From the NCBI RefSeq assembly GCF_005116675.2, contig NZ_CP050699.1, positions 2,131,001 through 2,195,000 on the forward strand: DNA of 64,000 nt. Direction: 5' to 3'. The notes beneath the pieces were generated by a model, which was not told the DNA's origin, did no database searches, and worked only from the letters and a program-made list of their open reading frames with translations. Shown here piece by piece: positions 27,003 to 36,164 of this stretch; the first letter of the stretch is position 1; each line of letters opens with the position of its first letter. Origin of the DNA: Desulfosediminicola ganghwensis. Its GTDB lineage: Bacteria; Desulfobacterota; Desulfobulbia; Desulfobulbales; Desulfocapsaceae. The translations under genes were made by a program, and so were the position numbers.

Positions 27003-27965
27003 CTACGGCACTTTCTCAGGGTTGGCCTTTTTGATGTACTGATAAAAATCACTCTCTGTAGTGAGGATGAGTACGGAGTTTTGGTTCGGTTTCTCCCTGT
27101 AGCTTTCAAGGGTCTGCAGGAAACCATAGAAATCCGGATTGTTATTATAAGCCGTACCATATATTGCAGTGGCACGCGCATCGGCGGCTCCCTGAATTTC
27201 CTGAACCCGGCGATAGGCCGTTGAGCGGATCTGACGCAGCTCTTTTTCCATCTCACCGAGAATCTCGGCACTTCGCCCCTCACCTTCCGAACGAAACTGG
27301 GCGGCGATGCGTTTACGTTCTGAGATCATCCGCTCGTACACTTTCTCCCGAACACTTTCCACATAGTCGAGACGCTTTATCCGCACATCAACCAGCTCAA
27401 TACCATATTGCGGGATGATCCTTCGTGCCTCGGTCAGTATCGTTCGGGTTATTTCCTCCCTTCCTCGTGCGATTTCCCTTTTAAGTTCCTCTTCTCTCTC
27501 CTTGGGAATATCCTGCAGATCCTCCTGCTCCGGGAGCTCCCACGAAGCTGAACGGACAAGCTCAACGAGTTCGCTGCTTGACACCTGATCCCGCACTACG
27601 GAGTCGAGGATATCGTTTAGACGGGACTGGGCACCTTCCTCACTGGCGACATTCTCCAGAAACTTTCTGGCATCCGCTATCCGCCATCGGGCAGTAGTGT
27701 CAACCCAGATGAATTCCCGTCCCTTGGTAGGAATCTGGTTCGGATCACCATCCCAGATGAGCAATCGTTTTTCAAACCGCCGGACCTCCTGCACAAAGGG
27801 GAGTTTCATATGCAGACCAGCCTCTGTTATCGGCTCGCCCACCGGTCGACCAAACTGCACGACAATTGCCTGCTGCCCCTCCTGAAGAGTATAGAAGACT
27901 CCGGATAGACCGAAAAATGCCAGCAATACGACTACAACAGCAATTACTCGTAATTGAATGTTCAT
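27003..27965 (-). CDS. hflC: HflC-like SPFH/band 7 membrane protein
   Basis: 320 residues: one N-terminal membrane anchor (VIAVVVVLLAFFGLSGVFYT), then the SPFH domain (EGQQAIVVQFGRPVGEPITE, VDTTARWRIADARKFLENV) and a coiled-coil C-terminal part with RSEGEGRSAEILGEMEKELR. HflC pairs with HflK to form a cage that surrounds FtsH in the membrane and regulates its proteolysis. It starts two bases after hflK stops, so the two are translationally coupled. An ftsH gene lies in the neighbouring sigma-54 operon, which fits the known complex. Confidence 0.92.
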   Translation of the reverse strand: MNIQLRVIAVVVVLLAFFGLSGVFYTLQEGQQAIVVQFGRPVGEPITEAGLHMKLPFVQEVRRFEKRLLIWDGDPNQIPTKGREFIWVDTTARWRIADARKFLENVASEEGAQSRLNDILDSVVRDQVSSSELVELVRSASWELPEQEDLQDIPKEREEELKREIARGREEITRTILTEARRIIPQYGIELVDVRIKRLDYVESVREKVYERMISERKRIAAQFRSEGEGRSAEILGEMEKELRQIRSTAYRRVQEIQGAADARATAIYGTAYNNNPDFYGFLQTLESYREKPNQNSVLILTTESDFYQYIKKANPEKVP

Positions 27966-27967
27966 GG

Positions 27968-29008
27968 TTACTCTCCTCCGGCTGTTGCACCATCGACAGA
28001 CTTCAGCGGAAGCCAGGGAACCATCGCCTTCTGATCTGTGTCGACGATATAGAGCCCTTTCATCTCTGCCAGAAAGTCGGTCATTGTTTCGAGATAGAGT
28101 CGTCTGCGCGTAACCTGTGGTGCTTTCTGATATTCGGCCAGTATTGCAGTAAATCGGGTTGCCTCACCTTCTGCCCGGTTGATCCGCTCAAGAGCATAGC
28201 CCTCTGCTTCACTGATACTCTGGGTTGCAACACCCCGAGCTTTCGGGATTTCGCGATTGGCCCGCTCCTGAGCGATATTGATAGTCCGTTCCTTGTCCTG
28301 TCGTGATTCGTTCACTTCATTGAAGGCTGGTTTCACTCTGTCAGGGGGAGTTACATCCTGCAGTTCGACGGTAACCAGGCGTACACCGCTCTGGTAGCTT
28401 GTCAGGACTTTTTGAATCTCCACTTTGGCTTCACTGGCGACGGCGACACGACCGGTCGTCAGAACATCACTGCCAAGGCGATTGCCTACAGCCCTTCGCA
28501 TTATTGCCTCGGTGGTATCACGAATGGTCTTTGCTGTATTACGTACTTTGAACAGATAGAGTATTGGATCTTCAATGCGATACTGGATAATCCATTGCAC
28601 ATCTATCACATTGAGATCGCCGGTCAGCATCAGCGATTCCTCTACATGTGTCCCGCTTGGTGCATAGCGGGTTTTCATACCCGGCAAAGAGGACATTGTT
28701 CTGAAACCGAACTCCTCCTTCAAGACACGGGCTGTCGGCAATCGCCGGACCGTTTCAATGCTAAGCGGAAATTTAAAATGCAACCCAGGACTGGCCGTAC
28801 GTACAACCTTGCCAAACCGCTGCACAATTCCCGTCTCTTCCGGCTGCACTGTAAACCAGGAAGAGCCAAGAAGCACTACCACGAGGAGAACTGCGATAAA
28901 CAGAAGGCTCTCTTTAGGTTTGAAATTACCCAGCTTCAATTTAAAATTTTCCAGCACATCAAGGGCAGGTTTCAATGATTTTCGAATGTTATCTTCCTGT
29001 TCAGACAT
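27968..29008 (-). CDS. hflK: HflK-like SPFH/band 7 membrane protein
   Basis: 346 residues. A short cytoplasmic N-terminus is followed by one TM segment (SLLFIAVLLVVVLLGSSWFT), then the SPFH domain with QPEETGIVQRFGKVVRTASP and the HflK-type stretch VTPPDRVKPAFNEVNESRQD, and helices with RIN-RAEGEATRF. An AAGGAG site precedes the ATG. It is the larger partner of HflC. The two genes follow a 150-bp gap after the monooxygenase-like gene but remain on the same strand and probably the same transcript. Confidence 0.92.
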   Translation of the reverse strand: MSEQEDNIRKSLKPALDVLENFKLKLGNFKPKESLLFIAVLLVVVLLGSSWFTVQPEETGIVQRFGKVVRTASPGLHFKFPLSIETVRRLPTARVLKEEFGFRTMSSLPGMKTRYAPSGTHVEESLMLTGDLNVIDVQWIIQYRIEDPILYLFKVRNTAKTIRDTTEAIMRRAVGNRLGSDVLTTGRVAVASEAKVEIQKVLTSYQSGVRLVTVELQDVTPPDRVKPAFNEVNESRQDKERTINIAQERANREIPKARGVATQSISEAEGYALERINRAEGEATRFTAILAEYQKAPQVTRRRLYLETMTDFLAEMKGLYIVDTDQKAMVPWLPLKSVDGATAGGE

Positions 29009-29158
29009 GGTCTGCTCCTTTTGTCTCCTGGTAGATCATTGCGCACATCCAGAGACTGTGTACGGAATCGACGTGTTGCCTCTCCGCTAGTGAACACTTT
29101 GCGCTTCGCGGCCGACTGGATGAGAATACCATCAGCCGTTCAACAACAGTTCCCATAG

Positions 29159-29488
29159 CTACCCCTTCGCTTTCCGGGCCGCATAGACGGCCTCGATGCC
29201 CTCAATGCTGGAAACATTAAGGATCTGGATTTCTATTGGCTTTAGCAGCAGGCTTTGTGTGCCAAGCAATACACTGAACGTATCAGAATTCAGATGATCG
29301 TTCATATGACCACGGGTTTCCCACTCAGAAATCAGATTGAAAATATTGTTATTTCCGATATCTGTGTATATTCCGTAGCTGAGCAGCCCATTGTCGTTTG
29401 CAGGTGCTTCAACCATCGCAAGGAGCGTTTGTAAAACTTCTCTTTTCTTCTCTGGTAAAGTGTTCAGTATAGTCCTTATGATGATCAT
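29159..29488 (-). CDS. Antibiotic biosynthesis monooxygenase (ABM)-domain protein
   Basis: About 109 residues from the ATG at 29488, preceded by GAGGTG; six more residues are possible from 29506. The ferredoxin-like ABM fold is suggested by IIIRTILNTLPEKKREVLQT, NDNGLLSYGIYTD and FNLISEWETRGHMNDHLNSD. Members act as quinol or heme-type monooxygenases or as small stress proteins; the substrate is unknown. It is the second gene of the sigma-54 operon, 51 bases after the coiled-coil gene, among membrane-protease and stress genes. Confidence 0.75.
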   Translation of the reverse strand: MIIIRTILNTLPEKKREVLQTLLAMVEAPANDNGLLSYGIYTDIGNNNIFNLISEWETRGHMNDHLNSDTFSVLLGTQSLLLKPIEIQILNVSSIEGIEAVYAARKAKG

Positions 29489-29538
29489 AACTTGGGCACC
29501 TCGCATCCAGGTAAATCATGGAAAGTCATCCAGGTAGG

Positions 29539-29835
29539 TTACTGTTCCCCTTCGAAGGTTGAGACGGCATCCTGAAGCGAATCCTGCAGTGCACTCCAGG
29601 AATCCTCCACCCCTTTAACGATTTGCTCCGGTACACTGCCCTGACTCAGATTCAATTCGTGCAACCGCTGCTTGGCCTCTTCAATTCTCTGTTCAAGCAC
29701 CTCGATATGGATGCTATCTGTGGCCCGAACGGCAATGGCTTTGCTTTCAATCTTCGCTTTGAGCTCAGCAAGTTTGATTTGTGCCAGCTCCACGTCCTTT
29801 TCCAGCTTTGTCTGTAAAAGTTTTTTATCACTCAT
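29539..29835 (-). CDS. 98-aa coiled-coil stress-type protein, first gene of a sigma-54 operon
   Basis: 98 residues, nearly all predicted helix: KLEKDVELAQIKLAELKAKI, then VLEQRIEEAKQRLHELN, then VEDSWSALQDSLQDAVSTF. It lacks Cys and membrane spans. It resembles small helical stress-response proteins such as the Sll1863-like group, but I am not certain of that link. AGGAGGAG precedes the ATG. A sigma-54 promoter lies about 70 bases upstream. A paralogue with one in-frame stop is at 55741-56037, behind an equivalent promoter, so the promoter-gene pair is a conserved unit. Confidence 0.75.
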   Translation of the reverse strand: MSDKKLLQTKLEKDVELAQIKLAELKAKIESKAIAVRATDSIHIEVLEQRIEEAKQRLHELNLSQGSVPEQIVKGVEDSWSALQDSLQDAVSTFEGEQ

Positions 29836-29905
29836 TGACTCCTCCTGAATTGTAGTGAAAGGCCTGGCTACTCCAATAAGTCAGATGTAGCCCACACTCT
29901 TATTT

Positions 29906-29922
29906 AAGCAATCCCCATGCCA
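29906..29922 (-). promoter_or_regulatory. Sigma-54 (-24/-12) promoter, operon 1
   Basis: The minus strand reads TGGCATGGGGATTGCTT, matching TGGCAC-N5-TTGCW at all but one of the key positions. It drives the coiled-coil gene, ABM gene, hflK, hflC and uspA. The palindromic activator site lies about 118 bases upstream. Confidence 0.9.
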
Positions 29923-30021
29923 CGGCCCCACAACCGGTCAACAAGGTTTCATGGTCATGATTTTATGTAAATTGTTCCCATCATGTATGTTCTCAACAGG
30001 TGTCTCAACCCACAGTCGCGC

Positions 30022-30053
30022 GGTCATATATGGCCAAGTGGTCAAATACGACC
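30022..30053. promoter_or_regulatory. Palindromic enhancer (UAS), operon 1
   Basis: Imperfect palindrome with outer arms GGTCATATATGGCCA and TGGTCAAATACGACC around a 2-base centre. Its sequence and spacing match the sites at 34104-34137 and 56313-56352. It is followed by CATAGCCGGTTTG, which is also shared with the site at 34104. Confidence 0.85.
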
Positions 30054-30284
30054 TGTGCATAGCCGGTTTGTATTCGCGCAGCTCTAACTTGAGAGGATGT
30101 TCTCGTCTTTTTCGTGCGATGAATCAGGAAAGAATTATGGAAGAATAGACAGATACGCAGAGAAAGTGGTTTTATGACAAGATGAATTGCGAAACAATGG
30201 AGAATATCGAGAAGTGGAATGCTTAACCGGGTCTTGGTGAAGAGGATTACAAGCATTTGAAGATGTGTTCTCGGACAACCTCCT

Positions 30285-30427
30285 AGGAGGCTGTCCGAGA
30301 ATAGGAAATTTGCTCAAACTCGAGAAGTTTTCAGAAAATAAGCACAGCCATATATTTAATATTGCGAGCATTATTTTCTGAAAAATCCGAAGATTTTGGG
30401 TAAAGAGCCATCCTCGGACAACCTCCT
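30285..30427. repeat. MITE-like element inserted at the end of cbpM
   Basis: 143 bp bounded by inverted repeats AGGAGGCTGTCCGAG (30285-30299) and, inverted, CTCGGACAACCTCCT (30413-30427), one mismatch apart. It has no coding capacity. A further copy of the right end lies at 30269-30284, back to back with the left end. A worn relative is at 7939-8070. The cbpM stop codon overlaps its last two bases. Confidence 0.8.
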
Positions 30428-30740
30428 AGCGCCTCTCTTTTCGAATGTGTTGCAGCTGCGCCTCTAAATCAGATATCTGTTCAAGAAGGTCCATCACAAG
30501 ACCGCATCCCATCAGATTGAGTCCCAGATCGTTTTTCAATCTCTCAATTTTTTGAACCCTTGCGACAATAGTATCCTCAAAAAGCGGTTCAGGGCTTTCA
30601 ACCGCTGGATCAATCAGTCCATAGACGATATATCTTCTTAATACTGCAGGATGCTTTCCAACCAGCCGGCCAAGTTCATCTAATGTTATAAGTCTCGTTT
30701 CGAGGTGTTGCGCATATATTATTAGATCATGTCTTTTCAT
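30426..30740 (-). CDS. cbpM: CbpM-like chaperone modulator (MerR-type HTH)
   Basis: About 104 residues from the ATG at 30740; the frame extends to 30779 but that would overlap cbpA further. A winged-helix start (ISLDELG-type LITLDELGRLVGKHPAVLRR) and a C-terminal helix (VMDLLEQISDLEAQLQHIRK) match CbpM, the partner that regulates the DnaJ-like protein CbpA. It overlaps the cbpA end by 14 bases, as usual for the pair. The C-terminal codons abut a MITE-like insertion that supplies part of the stop codon; a few original residues may have been lost. Confidence 0.85.
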   Translation of the reverse strand: MKRHDLIIYAQHLETRLITLDELGRLVGKHPAVLRRYIVYGLIDPAVESPEPLFEDTIVARVQKIERLKNDLGLNLMGCGLVMDLLEQISDLEAQLQHIRKERR

Positions 30741-31740
30741 ACGGTTTCGCCCTTTGCGTCTTTTCCTCTCTCGGGTCAAAGTCGGAAATATTCAACAGTT
30801 CCTCAAACAACTGCTTTTCTTTGTCAGTCAGAGATCGGGGTATTCGAATATCTATTTCAACGATGATATTTCCGGCGGAAGCTCCTTTCTTTGGTATGCC
30901 AAATCCTTTTAACCGAAATTGTTTTCCATTTTGAGTACCGGCCGGCAAGGAGAGCATTACTGTACCATTGACAGTCTTTACAGGTATTTTCGCACCAAGA
31001 GCAGCCTCCCATGGAGACACCGAAACCGATGTATGCAGATTATGACCGACAACATGGAACCTCTGGTCTGGAGAGATGGATATCCTGAGCAGCAAATCGC
31101 CGTCTTTACCACTTCCGATCCCTTTTTCTCCCTGACCGGCCAGCCGAATAATGGAACCGTTTGTTACCCCTTTAGGTATTTTGACCTGGAGTTTTTTTTC
31201 CTTGGGTATCACCTTCCCATCAACACTTGCCTCGAAAACCTGAAATGTAATGATACGTGTTGCGCCGGAAAACACCTCAGGTAATTCAACTTCTATTTCA
31301 GCCTCATGAGAGCTTCCCGCAGCACTGAAGAAATTTTCATACCTCCCCCCTGACGATTCACGGGTAGCACGATCGCCGAAAAGATTGTTGAAGAACTCGC
31401 TAAAATCGTCAGTTCCTTGAAAACCATTCGCATTGTTTGAATGCTGATACGATTGGTAACGGAATTTTCCGTCATTTGCTGCTCCCCTGTTCCATCCTGG
31501 TGGAGGCTGCTGACCTGCTTTCTCCGAATCTTTGCCATACATGTCATAGAGTTTTCGCTTCTCAGGGTCGTTTAACACCTCTTTTGCTTCATTAATCTCT
31601 CTGAATTTTAATTCAGCATCATGGTCTTTACTGACATCAGGATGGTATTTACGGGCAAGCTTCCTGTAGGCTCGGTGTATGTCATCTTTCCCCGCGTCCT
31701 TGGAAACACCAAGAATTTTATAATAATCTTTGTATTTCAT
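30727..31740 (-). CDS. cbpA: CbpA/DnaJ-type co-chaperone
   Basis: 337 residues. The J domain at about 1-68 has the HPD motif in LARKYHPDVSKD; a Gly/Phe-rich linker follows (residues about 75-130), then two C-terminal substrate-binding domains (ITFQVFEASVDGKVIPKEKK; LHTSVSVSPWEAALGAKIPV; LKGFGIPKKGASAGNIIVEI). There is no Cys-rich zinc domain, which makes it CbpA/DjlA-type rather than DnaJ proper. It would deliver substrates to a DnaK encoded elsewhere. It lies 194 bases after ftsH and overlaps cbpM, forming a protein-quality-control operon. Confidence 0.93.
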   Translation of the reverse strand: MKYKDYYKILGVSKDAGKDDIHRAYRKLARKYHPDVSKDHDAELKFREINEAKEVLNDPEKRKLYDMYGKDSEKAGQQPPPGWNRGAANDGKFRYQSYQHSNNANGFQGTDDFSEFFNNLFGDRATRESSGGRYENFFSAAGSSHEAEIEVELPEVFSGATRIITFQVFEASVDGKVIPKEKKLQVKIPKGVTNGSIIRLAGQGEKGIGSGKDGDLLLRISISPDQRFHVVGHNLHTSVSVSPWEAALGAKIPVKTVNGTVMLSLPAGTQNGKQFRLKGFGIPKKGASAGNIIVEIDIRIPRSLTDKEKQLFEELLNISDFDPREEKTQRAKPYEKT

Positions 31741-31934
31741 AAACGTATCATGATCTGTTGTTGCCCGTGACTTTTGGTCCTCTATAGGGCCGAACCTGTT
31801 TCTTTCAATATCTCCAATAGATTATGTTTTCGTAACACGTCAGCTCCATGGCTCGGATGTACTCAGGAAAGAGCCTGATATACGAGGCGAAGTGTCTTTA
31901 GCTGCACTCTATTCCAATTGTCAGTAAGTGTTGC

Positions 31935-33836
31935 TTATACACTCGATTCGTCTTTTGTTTTTTGTTGTTTCAGTATCCTTCTGAGTTCATCTCCTGATAT
32001 GCTTTCTTTTACTGAGAGGAGTTCAGCCAGTTCATCCAGAACGTCTCGTCGTTCCGAGAGAATTGCCTGTACCCTCTTGTGAGCTTCATCGATCAATTTA
32101 CTAATTTCACTATCAATTTCGGCACTTTTGGCTTCACTGTAGTTTTTTGCAGACGGAAATCCTTCTGGCATAAACATTACCTGCCGTGGCTGTTCATAGC
32201 AGACCAATCCAAGACGATCACTCATGCCATACTGAGTGACCATGGTGCGGGCAATATCTGAGGCCCGCTGTAAATCATTCTGGGCACCGGTCGATATTTC
32301 GTTAAAAACAAGCTCTTCTGCTACTCTGCCGCCAAGGAGAATAGCAAGGCGATCAAGCAACTCAGAACGGGTCATGAGATAACGGTCTTCGGTTGGCTGC
32401 TGCTGGGTGTATCCAAGGGCCGATATTCCACGCGGAATAATGGAAATCTTATGCACCGGGTCAGCATGTTCAACAGATTCCGCGACTATCGCGTGTCCTG
32501 ACTCATGGTAGGTGACAATCTCCTTCTCCTGGGCACTCATAACCCGGTTCTTCTTTTGCAGACCGGCGACGACCCGTTCGATTGCTTCATCAAAATCAAT
32601 CAATTCCACCGTTTCTTTCTCATTCCGGGCTGCAAGCAGCGCAGCTTCATTGATGATGTTGGCCAGATCCGCGCCAACAAATCCGGGAGTTCGTCCTGCG
32701 AGCTTGCCAAGGTCTACATCTGGGCTCAGCACCACATTCTTTGTATGAATTTCCAGAATAGCCTTGCGACCGTTAATATCTGGTCGGTCAACCAATACCT
32801 GACGGTCAAAACGGCCAGGTCGCAGCAGGGCGGGGTCAAGAATCTCGGGACGGTTGGTAGCAGCCATGATGATGACGCCCTTGTTGGTCTCAAACCCATC
32901 CATCTCAACCAGTAGTTGATTGAGTGTCTGTTCCCGCTCGTCATGTCCGCCCATGGTATTCACACCACGGGCTTTGCCAATTGCATCGAGTTCATCAATA
33001 AAAATAATGCAGGGAGCCTGAGAAGCTGCCTGGGAGAAAAGATCGCGAACGCGAGCCGCACCTACGCCAACAAACATCTCAACAAATTCAGAACCGCTGA
33101 TGCTAAAAAAAGGCACTTTCGCTTCCCCGGCCACAGCCCGGGCCAGGAGTGTTTTCCCTGTGCCCGGCGGACCGACCAGAAGCACACCTTTAGGTATCCT
33201 GCCGCCTAGTTTTTGTGATTTTTCCGGAGAGCTTAAGAACTCAACAACTTCTTCAAGCTCTTCCTGCGCTTCATCAATCCCTGCCACATCAGCAAAGGAT
33301 ACATTGGTATCACTCTCTGCAAAAATCTTGGCCTTATTCTTGGAAAAAGACATAACCCCAGCCCCAGGCCCCATCTTTTTCATGGCGTAGAAATAGAAGA
33401 GAAAAAAAATGCCGAGCGGCAGCAGCCAGGAAAGGATAGTGCTCAGCAATCTATTCTGGTATTTACCGGAATAGCTGACTTTGCTGTCAGCGAGTTCCTT
33501 CACTAATCCTGGATCATCAACCCGAATGGTGGAAATCTGTCGATCCGGGACTCCTTTAAGCGTCGCCGTAATATATTCAGGACCGATGATCAAGTTGTCC
33601 AGCGTGCCTTCAGTAAGATGCTGCTTGAACTGACTGTAAGGAATTGTCTCAACTTTATCGGAAAAGAAAAATGGCTGCAGATAAGAGAATAGTAATATGG
33701 CGATAAACACATACCAGATATTCAATCGTTGCTTTGGGAATTTACCATTCTCGTCTTTGGGGGAGTGGTTAAGTCCTAACATTGAGCGAAGCCTGTCTCC
33801 TGAGTTCTCATTTTCGTTTTTGTTTGAATCGGACAT
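31935..33836 (-). CDS. ftsH: FtsH ATP-dependent zinc metalloprotease
   Basis: 633 residues. Two TM helices ([18 protein letters not shown] near residue 42 and [18 protein letters not shown] near 135) flank a periplasmic domain. The AAA module has Walker A GPPGTGKT (near 222), Walker [12 protein letters not shown] and the second region of homology [20 protein letters not shown]. The protease domain has the zinc motif HESGH (near 447) and a downstream acidic ligand region. It degrades misfolded membrane proteins, and with HflKC nearby the whole complex is encoded here. It is the first gene behind the second sigma-54 promoter. A housekeeping ftsH is expected elsewhere in the genome. Confidence 0.96.
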   Translation of the reverse strand: MSDSNKNENENSGDRLRSMLGLNHSPKDENGKFPKQRLNIWYVFIAILLFSYLQPFFFSDKVETIPYSQFKQHLTEGTLDNLIIGPEYITATLKGVPDRQISTIRVDDPGLVKELADSKVSYSGKYQNRLLSTILSWLLPLGIFFLFYFYAMKKMGPGAGVMSFSKNKAKIFAESDTNVSFADVAGIDEAQEELEEVVEFLSSPEKSQKLGGRIPKGVLLVGPPGTGKTLLARAVAGEAKVPFFSISGSEFVEMFVGVGAARVRDLFSQAASQAPCIIFIDELDAIGKARGVNTMGGHDEREQTLNQLLVEMDGFETNKGVIIMAATNRPEILDPALLRPGRFDRQVLVDRPDINGRKAILEIHTKNVVLSPDVDLGKLAGRTPGFVGADLANIINEAALLAARNEKETVELIDFDEAIERVVAGLQKKNRVMSAQEKEIVTYHESGHAIVAESVEHADPVHKISIIPRGISALGYTQQQPTEDRYLMTRSELLDRLAILLGGRVAEELVFNEISTGAQNDLQRASDIARTMVTQYGMSDRLGLVCYEQPRQVMFMPEGFPSAKNYSEAKSAEIDSEISKLIDEAHKRVQAILSERRDVLDELAELLSVKESISGDELRRILKQQKTKDESSV

Positions 33837-33976
33837 CTTTCCACCACCTCTTCTATCGGGCTTACTCCTGGCCCGGATTTCTCATCAATTCAGGCGGTGT
33901 AAGGTTCGAAGTTTATGGCATTGAACAGGGAGCACTATCCACATGATGCAGAGCAGGTGTACCTGCAATCTCATTT

Positions 33977-33993
33977 AAGCAATCCCTGTGCCA
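33977..33993 (-). promoter_or_regulatory. Sigma-54 (-24/-12) promoter, operon 2 (ftsH-cbpA-cbpM)
   Basis: The minus strand reads TGGCACAGGGATTGCTT, a full match to TGGCAC-N5-TTGCT. It sits about 140 bases before the ftsH start. The flanking TTAAAT is shared with the operon 1 promoter. Confidence 0.93.
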
Positions 33994-34103
33994 GGATCCT
34001 TTTACCTGCTATCGACGCGTCTTATCCTCCTGCCTTGATTCAGAATATCCACTCATGCAGGTTGTCTTAAGTACATTCAAATATTCACAACGGTAAAGTC
34101 CTG

Positions 34104-34137
34104 AGGTCATATATGACCAAGTGGTCATATACGACCT
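34104..34137. promoter_or_regulatory. Palindromic enhancer (UAS), operon 2
   Basis: A 34-bp palindrome with arms AGGTCATATATGACCA and TGGTCATATACGACCT around AG, one mismatch per half. It lies about 130 bases upstream of the -24 element. It also lies upstream of the divergent phospholipase gene, but I found no convincing -24/-12 on the plus strand. Confidence 0.9.
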
Positions 34138-34433
34138 CCACATAGCCGGTTTGCTTATTGCCTGGTCTTATGCCAAAAACAGTTTTTGTCTCTTTGGTGC
34201 GCTGTATTGAAAAATAGTGTTCAGGCACATAGGGTATGGATAGGCATCTGCAAAAAATTTCTCACCGAAAAGTCGTTCTGTGAGAGGCTGATTTGTGAGA
34301 CAATAGAGAACATCAGGAAATGTTCAACTTTGCCGGATTTTTATGAAGGGAAAGACAGGTTTTTGATAATGAGAACCCATCCGCAGAAGATATATGTGGG
34401 CAATACCCTATTGATGTTCATGATAATCCAGCC
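34138..34433. other. Leader of the phospholipase D gene
   Basis: An 83-aa frame at 34186-34437 has no recognisable motif. Part of it (CETIENIRK) resembles a frame after the operon 1 enhancer (CETMENIEK at about 30183-30210), so the two stretches may be remnants of one ancestral small gene or just a duplicated leader. Confidence 0.4.
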
Positions 34434-35621
34434 ATGAAAGAAATATATTCACAGAACCACATAACACTGCTGCACAACGGCGAAGCCCTTTTTACTTCCA
34501 TCGAAGCTTCACTGGATGAAGCGGTGCATGAAATTTATATCCTGAGTTATATTTTTAAAAATGATCACATTGGACGACGCATTGCGGAAGCCCTCAGGAG
34601 GGCGGCTTTACGCGGGGTAAGAACGCATCTCCTGATCGATGGATTCGGCTCGAAGAATTTGCCGCACACCATGATTGACTACATGAAAGCTGGAGGGATC
34701 ATGGTGCGAAAGTTCCGACCTAAGATATCACCCTGGACTTTTCGGCGTAGAAGACTTCGGCGCCTGCACAGGAAAATAGTGGTGGTTGATCTAAAAATTG
34801 CCTTTGTCGGGGGCATGAATATTCAAGACCAGAAGATAACGTCTGATCAGGCTGAATCTTTTTATGACTTTGCCGTGAGCGTAGAGGGGCCGCTGGTTAG
34901 ATCAATTTACTCGTCATGCGTACAGGTCTGGACGCATGTAACCAGAAACCGTTTACGTTTTGCCCTGAGTCGGAAGAGGAAAAGTGACCTTCCAAGACCG
35001 CAATCACCTGGCACTATGCGCGTAGCGTTTCTCGAAAGGGATAACTTCCACCATCGTCGTGACATTGAAAACGCCTACCTGCAGGCAATTAATCAAGCCG
35101 ACACCGAAATCATCATAGCCAATGCCTATTTTTTACCTGGTATGAATTTTCGTCATGCCCTCTGTGCTGCTGCCAGGCGTGGTGTCCGCGTGGTTTTACT
35201 GTTGCAGGGAAAGATGGATCATCGTTTGTTTCATTTCGCAGCAGAGGCGCTCTATGGAAGTTTTCTTGATGCGGGAATTGAGATCTATGAGCACCACAAA
35301 GCTTTTCTGCATGCCAAAGTCGCTGTGATCGATTCATATTGGGCGACCTTCGGATCCTCAAATCTTGATCCTTTCAGTCTGCTGCTTTCCCTTGAAGCGA
35401 ATGTCGTTGTTCTGAACCACACCTTTGCCACAGCATTGAAGGCCAGTCTGGACCAGGCTATCAGCAATGAAGCACGACGGATATGGGGAAATGCATGGAA
35501 ATTACAGCCACTAGCGTTGCGGTTGGTGAGCTGGTTCAGTTACGGGTTGGTCAGGTTTATGGTCGGTATAGCAGGGTATGCCCCCAATAACTGGCCTGAG
35601 AGGATTGCCCGGAGATTGTAG
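34434..35621 (+). CDS. Phospholipase D-family protein, cardiolipin synthase-like
   Basis: 395 residues with two HKD motifs: HRKIVVVDLKIAFVGGMN (near residue 118) and HAKVAVIDSYWATFGSSNLD (near residue 285). This spacing is typical of ClsB-type cardiolipin synthases, which condense phospholipids. Long N-terminal membrane helices are absent, as in ClsB. The gene diverges from ftsH and shares the 600-bp regulatory region with its enhancer. Remodelling of the membrane alongside FtsH-HflKC would fit a membrane-stress island. Confidence 0.88.
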   Translation: MKEIYSQNHITLLHNGEALFTSIEASLDEAVHEIYILSYIFKNDHIGRRIAEALRRAALRGVRTHLLIDGFGSKNLPHTMIDYMKAGGIMVRKFRPKISPWTFRRRRLRRLHRKIVVVDLKIAFVGGMNIQDQKITSDQAESFYDFAVSVEGPLVRSIYSSCVQVWTHVTRNRLRFALSRKRKSDLPRPQSPGTMRVAFLERDNFHHRRDIENAYLQAINQADTEIIIANAYFLPGMNFRHALCAAARRGVRVVLLLQGKMDHRLFHFAAEALYGSFLDAGIEIYEHHKAFLHAKVAVIDSYWATFGSSNLDPFSLLLSLEANVVVLNHTFATALKASLDQAISNEARRIWGNAWKLQPLALRLVSWFSYGLVRFMVGIAGYAPNNWPERIARRL

Positions 35622-35751
35622 AACTGCCCCCAATCAAACAGCCTGTCTCTACCTGACAAAAAAAAGAATAATAGCGCTCAAAGCTACCATCCCCGTTAGA
35701 ATGTAACTGTTAAGGATAACTGCAAATTTTTCCGGACTGGTTTGTAAGAAT

Positions 35752-35835
35752 CTACAGAGGCCGACCAACAATTTTCGTATAACGGTCGAATACGTCATCA
35801 AGTTCTCGCCGTGGATCCCATTTTGCTAATGTCAT
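35752..35835 (-). pseudogene. N-terminal remnant of an Hsp20 gene
   Basis: The minus strand reads MTLAKWDPRRELDDVFDRYT and seven more residues before a TAG. This aligns with the start of the intact Hsp20 at 57116 (MAIVRWDPWREIEDMVERYT). The alpha-crystallin domain is gone. It shows that the first island once carried an hsp20 gene too. Confidence 0.85.
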
Positions 35836-36164
35836 ACTACACCTCACTTGGAGTGATTGAATTAATCTTGCCCCAATGGTTTCAAATTCAGATCACCATT
35901 GGGCCTTGCCCTGCACACCATCTCCTGATGTTACCTGAACCGATGAACATCCCGGATCAATACTGCTTCCCGGCAATATTTTTTAATCAACTGATCAATA
36001 TCAAGGGGAATTGAGACGCATTAAGCAACAACCTGACCGGCCGTAGAAGGCGCCACGAAACAAGTCTGAACCTCAATTGTTGGCGAGAAAAAAAATACAA
36101 TAATTCTAAATACTTTTTAATCGTGCTTATAGTTTGATCTGTATCCTTAGCAAAGGAGTAAATT
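35836..36164. other. Intergenic, no gene recognised
   Basis: A 329-bp stretch before the 92-aa gene. TATAGT at about 36127 could be a -10 element. Nothing else is supported. Confidence 0.4.

Noticed and set aside
26400-27224. 274-aa plus-strand frame
   Set aside because: It lies opposite the clear uspA and hflC genes and shows no family features.
28412-28978. 188-aa plus-strand frame
   Set aside because: Complement of hflK, with no recognisable motif.
34138-34433. A plus-strand sigma-54 promoter for the phospholipase gene, sharing the operon 2 enhancer
   Set aside because: No sequence with a proper GG-10 bases-GC arrangement was found on the plus strand.
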